A stretch of 64,000 nucleotides of DNA from Incurvaria masculella (lineage: Eukaryota > Arthropoda > Insecta > Lepidoptera > Incurvariidae): the NCBI GenBank assembly GCA_946894095.1, contig OX335665.1:7450001-7514000 (forward strand), given 5' to 3'. This document shows positions 1 through 11,867 of this stretch, in pieces. The position numbers and the translations under genes are program-made. Numbering within the stretch: the stretch's first letter is position 1; every line of letters begins with the position of its first letter. The notes under the pieces are model-generated. The model worked only from the letters and a program-made list of their open reading frames with translations. It did not search any database and was not told the DNA's origin.

Positions 1-931
<931 letters not shown>

Positions 932-942
932 TATTATTCAAT

Positions 943-1108
943 CTTTTTTATTTTTTACTTAAACTATTTGTTGTTATAGCGGCAAAATAAATACACACTC
1001 TGTGAACATTTCAGCTTTCAATTTCAACGGACAATTGGACGGATGGACAGGGGAGGCTTAGTAATAGGGTTCCGTTGGCACCCTTTTGGGTCCGAAACCC
1101 TAAAAATT
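943..1108 (-). repeat. GGTTCCGTACCC dispersed repeat, partial
   Basis: Minus-strand fragment of a repeat common in Lepidoptera: contains GGGTTCCGTTGGCACCCTTT in reverse, plus TTTGTTGTTATAGCGGC. Other copies at 5742, 9102, 25088, 34482, 38392 and 63792. It is not clear which transposon class it belongs to. Confidence 0.75.
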
Positions 1109-1156
1109 ATCAATCCGAATGTGTAATATACATATAATGGAGGACATGAAGAAACT

Positions 1157-2237
1157 GAGCCTGTAGTCCCAGTTGTCACCTAGACCAGGAGGTCGCGACA
1201 AAAATGGTAACAATAACGTAAATGGCTGAAACTGGGTTCACGGGATAAAGACCAACCCTCTGAAGCTAAATGTGTCAGTCTGCCTGTTCCAAGTGGTTGC
1301 TTTACGTAGATAAGGCGCCTGAAAAAGTAGTTATGGGGACAAAAAAAACATATGATAAGGTAAATAGATGCAAATAACGAAGCATGAAAGTATCAATACA
1401 TACTTGCTTCGCAATACAAAAACTGAACAAATCTTTGGTTGCATTTAGTAGTTATAAGCAATTTAGGTTACCGATATAACTTTAGGTATATTTAAGTATT
1501 TAATTAAGTAATCGTCTGGTTATTGTTGTATAATTAATAGGTATCAATGTTTCCAGATAATCAGTATATTCATCAGCAGGTACATACCAGCATCTATTTT
1601 GTATAGCCAATCTAGAAAACGCAACCACTTGGGACGGACAGACCTACATATTTAGCATCAGAGGGTTGGTATCTAACATGTGAACCCAGATTCAGCCAAT
1701 TACCTTATCGTGACCAAAAATGTCGTGACCTCCCGGAATAACCGTTTACGGCAAACCGATCGACTGGCATTTTCAAATGTATGGAGAATTTGAAGAGCGC
1801 GTGCAGTGAGCGTTAAGCGAACTAACATTTGCGAGTCCGAGAGTTTGATATGACAGCTTACTCACCGTCGGCGTAAATACGTCGACGTTGCCGTTAACGT
1901 CGACTCCGCGTTTTCATACAAATCGGAAGTCCGAGTTTGACTTTGACAGCTTGAGGAAGTAAAACCACAGAATATCTGTATTTGTATTGTATTTCTTGTA
2001 TTTTACTAATCATCCATAGACAGCTTGCTGCACTTGGAATCGTCACATTTCCACATTTAACATCGTTAATCATAATCATAATTGACAACATGTGAAAACT
2101 AATTACATACTAACATGTAAATTAATAAATTAATTTCTACGGTAAAAACTAGCATGGAGTTTGATGTTTTTACGGAAAACGCCAGTTGATGGGTTTGCCG
2201 TAAACGCCAATTTAGGTGACAGCTGGGACTACAGGCT
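1157..2237. mobile_element. Inverted-repeat element interrupted by another MITE
   Basis: Left GAGCCTGTAGTCCCAGTTGT (1157) pairs with ACAGCTGGGACTACAGGCTC (2218-2237). The arms continue past an insertion: CGTTTACGGCAAACC on the left matches GGGTTTGCCGTAAACG near 2194. The 559-bp MITE at 1181-1739 sits inside the left arm. Without it the element is about 520 bp. No coding capacity. Confidence 0.8.
1181..1739 (+). mobile_element. 559-bp MITE (CTAGGAGGTCGCGAC family)
   Basis: Arms of about 130 bp: AGGAGGTCGCGACAAAAATG at the start and TTTTTGGTCACGATAAGG in reverse at the end, closing with GACCTCCCGGAAT. Copies at 19679-20237 (559 bp), 26768-27313 and 55283-55841 (559 bp, reversed). Non-coding. 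Confidence 0.88.
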
Positions 2238-2281
2238 CTGAAATAAATATCGAGTGCTATCTCTATGCTATAAATATCGCG

Positions 2282-2817
<536 letters not shown>

Positions 2818-3046
2818 CTACTTCATTGTTCGGATGCAAATTCAATTTCAAATACTTTAATCAGACCAAACGTCACACAGGGCCGAGTGTACGAAAGGAC
2901 AAAAAATCAAAATCAACGTCAAGGTATGATCAAACACGTCACTTTGTATGGACAGTATGGAAGGAACTCTATGGGGTTCACTAAAAGTGACGTGTTTGAA
3001 CATTGATTAAGTCAGCCGTCTCTTCCGTGCAATCAGGGCTCAGTTT

Positions 3047-3771
3047 GTCAGCCTCGGTAACCCAGTGGTGCGACGCCCTCCGATTTAATAAGCTGGGTAA
3101 GCACCTCTGATCGCGGTTGGGTTCTGGATGGGTGACCATTTTCAGCCGTTGAGGCTGGCCATGCGTTCAGATTCCACGTCAAACTGTAGGTCCCCTTACT
3201 TACTTGCTAAGTGGTAGGGTTAATCCTGCCCGGGTTCCATCGCATTTAATGAACGAAGCGTTAAGGATGTTCCGACCCGTACAATGTTTTTTTTACACAG
3301 AACGCAAAAAGTATTGCACTTTAAGGCACGAATTCGTCAAAAATATTAAATATAGCCATAGTAGTTGCAGCGAAAACATATTCACAATTTCAGGTTTAAT
3401 GGTTTCGTTGTAATTGCCGATTAGAAGTTTTACACCGTTAGATGGCGCTGTTAAATAAAAATCGTATTTAAATTAATTCTAACAAAACCAATAATCCTGA
3501 AATTGTCAAATTGTTTTCGCTGCAAGTAATATGACTATATTAAACGTTTATTATTAATTCGTGCCTTAAAGTGCAATACTTTTTGCGTTCTGTGTGCAAA
3601 CAACTTTATATGGGTCGGAACAGCCTTAAGGAAACTTTTCCATCCAGTTTCATCTAGCGGAGCAATACAAGGAAGGTCCTGGCATGGGACCAAGTTTCCA
3701 TGTGGTGTGATAGGCTAATATCTGACGGTCAGTTTGGTATCAGCCATCCATGTCCAGTTAGATAAATAAAA
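3047..3771 (+). mobile_element. 5S-headed SINE, split by a MITE
   Basis: The head GTCAGCCTCGGTAACCCAGT and GGTTCTGGATGGGTGACCAT are 5S rRNA-like. The body runs to 3260, is interrupted by the 361-bp MITE at 3265-3625, and resumes at 3630 (TTCCATCCAGTTTCATC) to the A-rich end. The target TTAA is present once in uninterrupted copies and twice here. Confidence 0.85.
3265..3625. mobile_element. TTAA-flanked MITE, 361 bp, complete
   Basis: Flanked by TTAA at 3261-3264 and 3626-3629. Terminal arms GGATGTTCCGACCC and GGGTCGGAACAGCC, then a longer arm ACACAGAACGCAAAAAGTAT matching its reverse complement at the other end. No ORF. A piggyBac-type non-autonomous element by target site. Confidence 0.9.
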
Positions 3772-5741
3772 TTGCATTTTACATAAAAGGTTACCTCCAT
3801 AACTCCTTTGGCACCCTCCACGGGAGCTTAAAACCAAATATTGCATTTTCAGAAGTTGAAAAAGTCACCCGTGATGTACAATATGTCTATTAACTAGCTG
3901 TTGTGCTCGGCTCCGCTCGGGCCGATTTCGTTTTTGACATTAACCCGAGCGGAGCCTGGATAAATGTGGTCTCACCTTTGCGGTCGCGTTATTCTAAAGG
4001 TCATTTCTGAATATCGACAACACCTCCTATAATAACATTTTTAGCTAAAAACCACGCACGGATTTTGACGGAGGTTTGAAAGAAAAAATTGCAAATTGGT
4101 CCACCTGTTATCGAGTTTTTTTTTTATTTTTATTTTAGCTTACGTTTCAGGCGAGAAAACTGAGAAAATCACCTCACTGCAAAGGGCGGAAGTATGCCAA
4201 AATTGCCTGCGAGAAAAACTCTCACCTTACCTCCAGGTCAATGCTCAAAAGTTGGACACCACACTAACTCGGAAAAGGTCACCGTCACATTTGTCAACCC
4301 ATGAAGAATAGCCACATAGATTACTTATTCTGAGACTTTTATTTCATTCAGCTCTTCTATAACATTTAAAGTCATCTAGCATTAGTCCAGGGATAAATAA
4401 GGTGGATATTGCACACATTCAGGTTGAATTCCTTGTCAAACATAGGTTTTCGTCTGTGGTGAAGAAAGATCTACACACGTTTCCGTCTATGAAACCCTAA
4501 GTAGTAAATGCTGTCCGAATTATTAAAACTCTATATCTTCCCACACTTAACCACACACAAAACATTTCAGAGCACAAGACTATAGCAGTTAAAACTGTAG
4601 AATTGGGTACCGTTATTTTGAAGATAGCCAACAATGTTCTACGAAAGAAACAGTCAAAATCTAAATCGCCAAGTCACTGCAGAAGCAGGTTTTGGTCTGG
4701 CGAACTCTACGGCAAGGATTGGACTAACCTGATAAATAAGTAATCTTAGATTTGACCCTTCACTTAGATAAAGTATTCTTGATAAAAACATGCAATTTAA
4801 ACGTTTACAGTGATCCAGAAAGCCAATAAGATTCCAATGAGAATCTAACACACTTCCGAATATAGAATGTGATCAATACAGCCTTTTATGGTCTAATTTT
4901 AGGCAGGGAAACACGATCAAATGCTAAAAAATGATTACGTATAGGTACCTACCTATTGTATCTCACCTTTTTTGCCTAAATTTCTAACCCTCGGTACTTC
5001 AAGGACACAAACACATCGCCAAAATTCGACTGGCCATTTCCTGTAACGAAACTTCTCTCACATTTTTACATCACATCAACACTACACTCGCGAATATTGC
5101 AACGTTTATCGACTTAAACATAATTGAATATTGCAAAAACGGCGCATCTAGGTAATGAAATCGTAGTTTTAAGTGTGTTTATTTTAAACAGAGATAACAA
5201 GATGTATTAGGAGTGGTGTAATCAAAAGTGGACGCCATGTTACGGAAGGCCCGATCGATTTGTTGTGACGGCGGCGGATTGACCTTTCAAGAGGTCCTTA
5301 AAGTGTTACCAGGCTGATTTTCGATAATAACTTTTCTTTCATTAGTAGCAATTGAAAAAAATTTAATACAGAGTAACAAGAAACACAAATTTCCGTATTT
5401 CGGACTAAGATGTAGTCTAGCATGAAACTTGTGTAAAAAGTAATTTAAATCATTTGAACTCCGCGTTTAATAAAGAGTACAAAAATCCCGAATATAATGG
5501 TCGTGTCAATGTTATGGCAACTAAGGTTTGACATTTTCCTCATACGTCGGGTGAATGAACGGGACAGCGCGATGACATCGCGAAACTTGAAAAGATCGCG
5601 AGGACATGGCGAACATTACGCGAGCAGTTTGTTTCGCAGCGCCCAGAAATCGTATTGCTCTCCTTGTCCTTGTACTGAGACAATTGTAATAAACTACAGA
5701 AAAATGGTAAATTCGGCAGAAACTAATCGATTGTGCATTTT
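3772..5741. other. Smad intron 1, no recognised gene
   Basis: AT-rich. 3893-3965 has a GCTCCGCTCGG/CCGAGCGGAGC inverted motif that is repeated near 28670, so probably repeat-derived. A 71-codon plus-strand frame at 4096-4311 follows a TTTTATTTTAG acceptor-like site, but I do not recognise its product and see no partner exon. Confidence 0.5.
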
Positions 5742-5947
5742 GTTAGGGTTCCGTACCCAAAGGGTGAAAACGGAACCCTATTACTAAGCCTCCGCTGTCC
5801 GTCCGTCCGTCCGTCTGTCAGTCACAGGGCTGTATCTCATGAACCGTAATAAGTAGGCAGCTGAAATTTTCACAGGATGTGTATTTATTTAGCCGCTATA
5901 ACAACAAATTGGTAAAATAAAAAAATAATAAAAATTAAAGGGGGGAC
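5742..5947 (+). repeat. GGTTCCGTACCC dispersed repeat
   Basis: Starts TTAGGGTTCCGTACCCAAAG, then the CTCCGCTGTCCGTCCGTCCG run, CTGTATCTCATGAACCGTAA and AGCCGCTATAACAACAAAT. Its 3' third (CGGAACCC...CTTGGCCGG) is missing. Confidence 0.85.
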
Positions 5948-6765
5948 CAAACACAAAAAATGCGATGATTTGGTGTTACCCCCGAACCAGTGGTAACTAT
6001 TTAGATGCTTAATTTTTTTAGGTAGATATGCTACTTTTCGGCCAGTTAGCGGAGTTGCAAGATTTGAAATCCAAAAAACCATGAAAAATGTTGCCTACAA
6101 TGATTTATTATTTTATATTTAGGACCTGTATTCTATCTAGATTCTATAAAAAAAATATGTTGTACTCTATTAACATAATTATATTTTAAAAAAAAGTTTG
6201 AATCAAAAATGGCAATTTTACCACTTATCGGCCATCTTAATTTAGTATACGGCCGCCCGTCGGCCAGATATCGGCCGCTAAATTATTAGGCGATTTCTTG
6301 TAGGACAGATAATTTACTGCGTCGAAACGAAATTTGATTCTATTTTACAGGGTGTTCATTTTGGGCTGTACTTATATTAGGCAACTAAAGAGATGATTTC
6401 TTAAGTTTTTTTTAAATATATTCAACATTCAAAGCCACAAATTAAAATTTATTCCATTTTGATTATTACCTTTTGTAAACAATTTTTGCGCTTGTTTCGT
6501 TTTTGCTGCTTTAATTTTATTAGTTTCTTCTATTATTTTCATTTTTTCCAGTTTTAGTTCCCTTATTCCCTCTATCTTCTCTGACTTTTATTGGTCCTTT
6601 TCGGATTGATTTTTTCTCTATTCAGCAGATGAAATAGATGATGTCATTCTTTTTTTAGTGTGCCAGAACTTTATTTTTCTTTATAAATGTGATCAGGAAA
6701 CATTATATGCTTTCTATAATTCCGATTTTTGCCTCTTGGAGGGGTTTAATAGTCTCAGTATTATC

Positions 6766-6880
6766 ATTGAATGAATGAATGAATAAATTCTTTATTGTCC
6801 ATAAACAAAAACACAATTACAGAGAAAACGTACAGCAAAACAACAATATTGCACAAAGGCGGACTTATTATTATTACATA
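6766..6880 (-). mobile_element. SINE/LINE 3' tail ending (ATTC)n
   Basis: On the minus strand: TCCGCCTTTGTGCAATATT, then GGACAATAAAGAATTTATTC and a run of ATTC. The same tail type, with (CAAT)n, is at 62650-62796. Confidence 0.65.
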
Positions 6881-6929
6881 ATGAAACTTTTTAAAATCTT
6901 ACGGTCTGAGAAGTTATCAGTTTAGAAGC

Positions 6930-7880
6930 GATTGAAGAAGGACTTGCATGGCCAGTAATATGCTGTGTGAAAGTAGATGCGGGTGTGAGATCGTAAGTCA
7001 GCGCTGATGGTGCAGGTTGGTAAATAGCGGGATTGTGCGGTGCTGAAGATTCTGGTGTAAGGACTGCAGACTGGGAATTAATCAGTTTTTGAGCGATTCT
7101 AAGAGCACTAGCTGAAGCGGCGATGTCTTCAAGTGCATGTAATTTGATTTGGAAGATTTGGGGGTGAGAGCGTAAGTCAATTCTGAAGGTGCAGGTTTGT
7201 AAGCAGGCAGATTGTGTGGTGCTGACAATTTTGGTTTTGGGATTGCAGGCTGAAAATTAATCTGTTTCGAAGCGATTGTAGGATTGGGTGGTGCTGAGAA
7301 CTCGGGCCTAAGAATTGCACACTCGTAATAAATCGGTTTCGGAGCGAAATCGGTTTCGGTTTTGGTGTGAAAAAACGCATGGCCTGCAGGCATGGTTTTC
7401 GCAGGCCCCCTGAATATTCGAAAACCCATGGGCGTCGTCGGGCACCTTTAGGTCCAGGCGGTCGCCATATGCCGCACTTAAGATAAAACATTTATTGTAG
7501 GAGCACTAGCTGGAGCGGTGATGTCTTTAACTATATGCAACGTAGATACGGTGGGTTCAGAATTCAGTATAGATGGTGCAGATTGGTAAGTGTCCGTATT
7601 GCTTGGTTCAAAAAGTTCTGATTCAGTCAATAGCTGCCTACACCATATTAAGACCGTGTCAGTATGTGTGTAAATTATTGCTGGCATCCAGGTGAAGTTT
7701 GTTGCTTGGCACCGACGCCTGATGGTCTTGAAAAGTATGCTGTCCGACGCCGAATCTAAGTATTCTTGATTGGGTCCTGTCAAGTTTGTTGAATTAATTT
7801 GGTTTATAGTTGATATATCGACTTCTTTTAATGATTGCTTTACTTTTTTAAATTCTGCACCAATCAGAAGTGGATGCCAA
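6930..7880 (-). pseudogene. Unrecognised coding-like segment with degenerate Pro/Ser-rich repeats
   Basis: Read on the minus strand from about 7870: EFKKVKQSLKEVDIST, NLTGPNQEYLDSASDSILF, then SELFEPSNTDTYQSAPS. It continues through units of a degenerate repeat whose consensus is roughly SAPHNPAIYQPAPSALTYDL (7145-7240 and, after a frameshift, near 6960-7050). Composition and codon periodicity look protein-coding, but frames are broken between units. It lies inside the 3-kb inverted-repeat element, so it may be a captured or element-borne gene. Function unknown. Confidence 0.4.
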
Positions 7881-9101
7881 ATATTCTACCCAATAAAGCG
7901 CAAAAGGTATGACATAACTGGATCAGAATGGATCGAATTCCTTCGCATATATTCTCACATCTTACGTCGGTTACCCCCCTGAACGATATATTGGAAAATT
8001 TCAGGTAGGGAGCACCCAAAATCGTATGAATAGATGTAGGTATTTAGGAAGCAAAAAAAGGATTCAGTGATCGTACCATATGGTCTCTGTCTACCCCTCT
8101 AGGGAAACGGCGTGATGATATTTATGGATGATTACGATATAAACAGAACATGGATAGACATGCAGCATTAAAATAAAATGTGATTGTAAAGTGGCTTGTT
8201 TTCATATTTTTTGTTTAATTAACACATGAATAAACAGCGCTAAGCAAAATACATCGGCCGAAAATTGCACGATAGCAGTTAGTTTTTGGTCATGGAATGT
8301 TTATACGAAAATAAAAGGTGGCCGATAATTACGAATACCAAGCAGCTATCGGCCACCATCATTTCCATACAATATGTAACGGCCGGTAATTAAACAAGAA
8401 TGTCAGATTCCGGCCACAAATTTTTGCAATCATTATATTTTAATCAATTTGTCCACTTTTCGGTGGCCGTAAACTAAATAGCAAGTTCAATTCATTAAAT
8501 ACATTCCCTATAAAATTTCGAATAATACAAAAAAAGTCTAAATACGTTAATTTCTTAACAAATAGTGTGACGAACAAACACCTAGCTACCGGCCGGTCGG
8601 CCGAAAACTAAATTATTTAAGTTTATTCGTGCCAGTTCGCGGCCACCACTTTTTTCGGTCAAAACACCCAAAAATATCACTTTTTTCTTGGTCAATGCCC
8701 TTTTCCATCATAAAATGTTATTATAGTATCAAGGTTTTAAGAGAAAAAACCAAATAATTACGAAAAACTTGCGATTGAAGTGGTCTATGCGTGTTGTTTT
8801 TTCCTTACCCGATGGACCTGTTTCACTCACAGCGGCCGCCGGGTCGCAGAAAAAAATTTCTTAGGGATAAACCGTTCCACCTGCTTCTACGATTTTGACA
8901 CAACCGATTGGTTGAATTGTTAAGTACCAATGTCCGTACGTCTGTGTTAGTTAGCTTTTGTATGTTCCTTATTCCATCGCATTTATGATGGCGTGGCCGA
9001 TAAGTGGCAGTGGCCGAAAAGTAGCATATCAACCCTATGTATTTGAAAATTTTGATTCTATAATATATTGTCAAAATCTACGTCTGTAAGTTTGAATTTT
9101 T

Positions 9102-9404
9102 TGGGGTTCCGTACCCAAAGGGTGCCAACGGAACCCTATTACTAAGCCTCCGCTGTCCGTCCGTCCGTCCGTCTGTCAGTCACAGGGCTGTATCTCATGA
9201 ACCGTAATAGGTAGGCAGCTGAAATGTTCACAGGATGTGTATTTATTTAGCCGCTATAACAACAAATAGGTAAAATAAATAAATAATAATAATTAAAGGG
9301 GGCTCCCATACAAAAAAACTATTTTTTTTGTGTGTAATCTTGTACGATGGTACGGAACCCTACGTGTGCGAGTCCGGCTCACACTTGGCCGGATTTTTAA
9401 TATA
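9102..9404 (+). repeat. GGTTCCGTACCC dispersed repeat, full copy
   Basis: Starts GGGGTTCCGTACCCAAAGGG and ends GTCCGGCTCACACTTGGCCG with a T/A tail; about 300 bp. Contains a (GTCC)n tract, and its two ends carry an inverted GGTTCCGTAC / GTACGGAACCC pair. Confidence 0.88.
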
Positions 9405-9740
9405 CCTTTTAGATTGGAAAATAAAGGCTAAAACATTGGAAAAAAAGTTGTAATTTTTTCCTTCATATTAGATTTTTTTTACTAAAAAATGCAGAAATTT
9501 ACAAAAAAATTCAAAACATAAGTACATGAATAGAATGAAGGTTTATCAAGTGTTAAAAAAATGTTGATTAAAATGTGACAACTTTTAGGGGTAGGGAACC
9601 GTCAGGGCCTGGAAGACGATTTGGCTAGTGTAATAGCAGTCGCTGCGCAAAATTATGCCCTTGCCAATGGACAAAGAATGCATTCCTTAAAATTATCAAA
9701 TCTTCAACTACCACTGACTTCACAGCAGCCTTAAAGGGAC
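9405..9740 (+). repeat. Dispersed repeat B (matches 35655-36010 and 24812-25061)
   Basis: TACCTTTTAGATTGGAAAAT, AACTTTTAGGGGTAGGGAAC and CTGGAAGACGATTTGG are found in the opposite orientation at 35655-36010, and the first part again at 24940-25060. No coding capacity seen. Confidence 0.65.
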
Positions 9741-9810
9741 ATAAGACCCCAAAACGACAATATCCGATAAGCGATTGTTTTGTATTATTAGTCGTCTTAA
9801 TAAGGCTCTT

Positions 9811-10218
9811 AGGGGCTCGTAGCCTAGTGGCGCGGGGACTAGCGTAGCCAGTACCAGAGGTCTGGGTTCAATTCCACGCCCCGACATGCACCACTTTCTT
9901 TCTCTTTCTGAGTTCGATAAGTGCGTTTCATCACGAATGCGAGCTACTCCATGGTTGGGAATCCATGTAAAACTGTAGGTCCCCTTCCCCTACTAGTAGG
10001 CTTTAAGCCCGCCCGGGTGGTACACCATCGCATTGAATGAAAAGATGGTCGGAGCGGCAATTAAAAATTGTCCGTGTTTTCCATCCAGTTCAATGTAGCC
10101 GTGCTCATAAAGGGAAGGTCCTGGCATGGCGGTTAATTCCTTCGGGAATGTGGTGTATTGGGCTAATAACATAACAATAGTTGTGTGGTATTAGCCATCC
10201 ATGTCAGCTTGCATAAAA
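9811..10218 (+). mobile_element. tRNA-headed SINE, nearly full length
   Basis: Head AGGGGCTCGTAGCCTAGTGG and GGTCTGGGTTCAATTCC (box B), common body, end GCTTGCATAAAA. Confidence 0.9.
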
Positions 10219-10339
10219 GCCTTGCCATTACAATTCAAGACTTACATTGATTTGAAAAACTTTAAAGCGCGTTAACCCACAACATAATCGGTGAGGATAT
10301 TATCTTTAAATTTAATTTCATTCACTAATCAATTACCTA

Positions 10340-10508
10340 GTGTCGCGCTTAGAAATATCTTTCATTTTGGCTACACATATTAGTTACTATTAATTAAAAC
10401 ATGAACAAATCTGAGCAAATCAAAGACAAATTCCTTCAGAATTGCTAACATTTTCATTAATTGTAATTATTATAAATCCAAAATAAAAAATGTTTGTAAG
10501 CGCGACAC
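10340..10508. mobile_element. Small TA-flanked MITE, 169 bp
   Basis: Inverted ends GTGTCGCGCTTA and TAAGCGCGACAC, each next to TA (10338-10339 and 10509-10510), as for Tc1/mariner-type target duplication. Non-coding. Confidence 0.65.
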
Positions 10509-10917
10509 TAGAATATTGATTAAAAATATAATTCAATTTAAATAATATACTCTTAGTTAGTTAGTTGGGCGGTTGTTTTTTTTTGTTTTTGTATTGTTTA
10601 TTCATCATCCATAGACAGTACACTGCACTCGGATTTGTCATATTTCAGCATTGGCCAGTTCAGCAAAACAAAACACAGCGAAGAAGAACTGGAAAGAAAC
10701 TCCGCTGTTTTTTTTTCAACCATGAATACACAAAAATTTACAATCCATGCCGTATGCAACAGTTCATGACAAATATCATTTTATTTGCAAAGACAATCCC
10801 CTCCAACTAATATGTTGCCAATTGGAGCAGGCCAGTCCCCACAAACAGCACCCGTTCCGTTGTTGTCCGCACTAAACCTACTGCCACAGAGAGGTCATTG
10901 TGCGTAACAGGGGTGAC

Positions 10918-11243
10918 TATGTGAGCCATCCCAGCTCAGCCCAGACGTCCGGCAGGTTTTTGAAGTTCCCGCAGGCCTCTGGGAGGGATCCCGGTGCTCC
11001 CAGGGTCCGTGCCGGTTGATTGGCCACACTCCTGCACTCCAAGAGTACATGGGCGATTGTCTCTGTTGCCTCCATGCAGCCACAGCATAGAGATCTGTTA
11101 TCCCCAGTTTATGGAGGTGCTTATTGAGTGGCCAGTGTCCCGCCATTATTCCCACTACTGTACGTAGGTCAATCCTTTTCAGATGCAATAGTTTGTGCGT
11201 GATGCGCTTACTGAGGGAGGGGGTGACCTCTCTGGCCTGCTGT
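10918..11243 (-). pseudogene. LINE RNase H/C-terminal fragment (R1- or jockey-like)
   Basis: Minus strand reads PSLSKRITHKLLHLKRIDLR, TVVGIMAGHWPLNKHLHKLG, then after one frameshift CCGCMEATETIAHVLLEC and a stop. This is the C-terminal end of a non-LTR retrotransposon pol: RNase H tail followed by the C-C-H-C knuckle. Truncated, with no upstream reverse transcriptase attached; dead copy. Confidence 0.85.
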
Positions 11244-11867
11244 AATAATAATACTCTTAGGACTCGTGTTGTGGGCTTTTTTAGGCTACAATTTTAATGG
11301 CAAGGACCAACTTTTATTGATTTAAATGGTTCCAAGCGAAGGTTTTCCGATAATCACGTTTGCATAAAAGTACTCATTATGGAAACTAAAAACATAAAAC
11401 ATTAGCGTATTGGTTACGGCCGTTCTAGGGTCCAAGAATCCTGTTCGAAACTTCGAAATAGCAGTTACAATAAAGGTAAAGAGATTTTGCCCATTGTTGA
11501 CCAGTTCAAGTTCAGTTTTTTAAATTTTTGTTTTATTACATACATACATACTTTCACGCTGCTTTCCCGGAGGGGTAGGCTGTGATGATTGAGCGCATAC
11601 AGTACGATCACAGCACACCTATTTCGCTTCATCTTTTCATATATGCTCTACGATTAAGGGTGTTACTTACCAGACCTTTACGAATAATTACATCGATTTG
11701 GTCGTGGTAAGTTCTCCTAGGCGGCCCGGGCACGACAATTCCTGTAAATTTGCTCTGTAAAAGTTGTTTCGTAATTTGTATGTCATCCATCTCATTTTTT
11801 ATTGCTCATACGAACATTTGTTTTTGCTCATTCTATTGCTCAATTTTGAGCAATAAAAAATGTGCAA

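Larger units (their letters stand above)
6025..9030. mobile_element. About 3-kb inverted-repeat DNA element with TCGGCC subterminal motifs
   Basis: A perfect 20-bp inverted repeat, GATATGCTACTTTTCGGCCA, lies at 6025-6044 and, reversed, at 9011-9030. Many short TCGGCC/GGCCGA motifs, often followed by a TAA-rich stretch, cluster inside each end (6040-6300 and 8250-8670, 8990-9020), as in the subterminal transposase-binding repeats of several DNA transposon superfamilies. The interior holds a minus-strand, coding-like Pro-rich segment (6930-7880) but no transposase motif that I recognise. Superfamily unassigned. Confidence 0.65.

Noticed and set aside
5742..9404. The two same-direction GGTTCCGTACCC repeats as LTRs of one retroelement
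   Set aside because: They are separate copies of a dispersed repeat found at five other sites; no primer site, polypurine tract or gag-pol between them.
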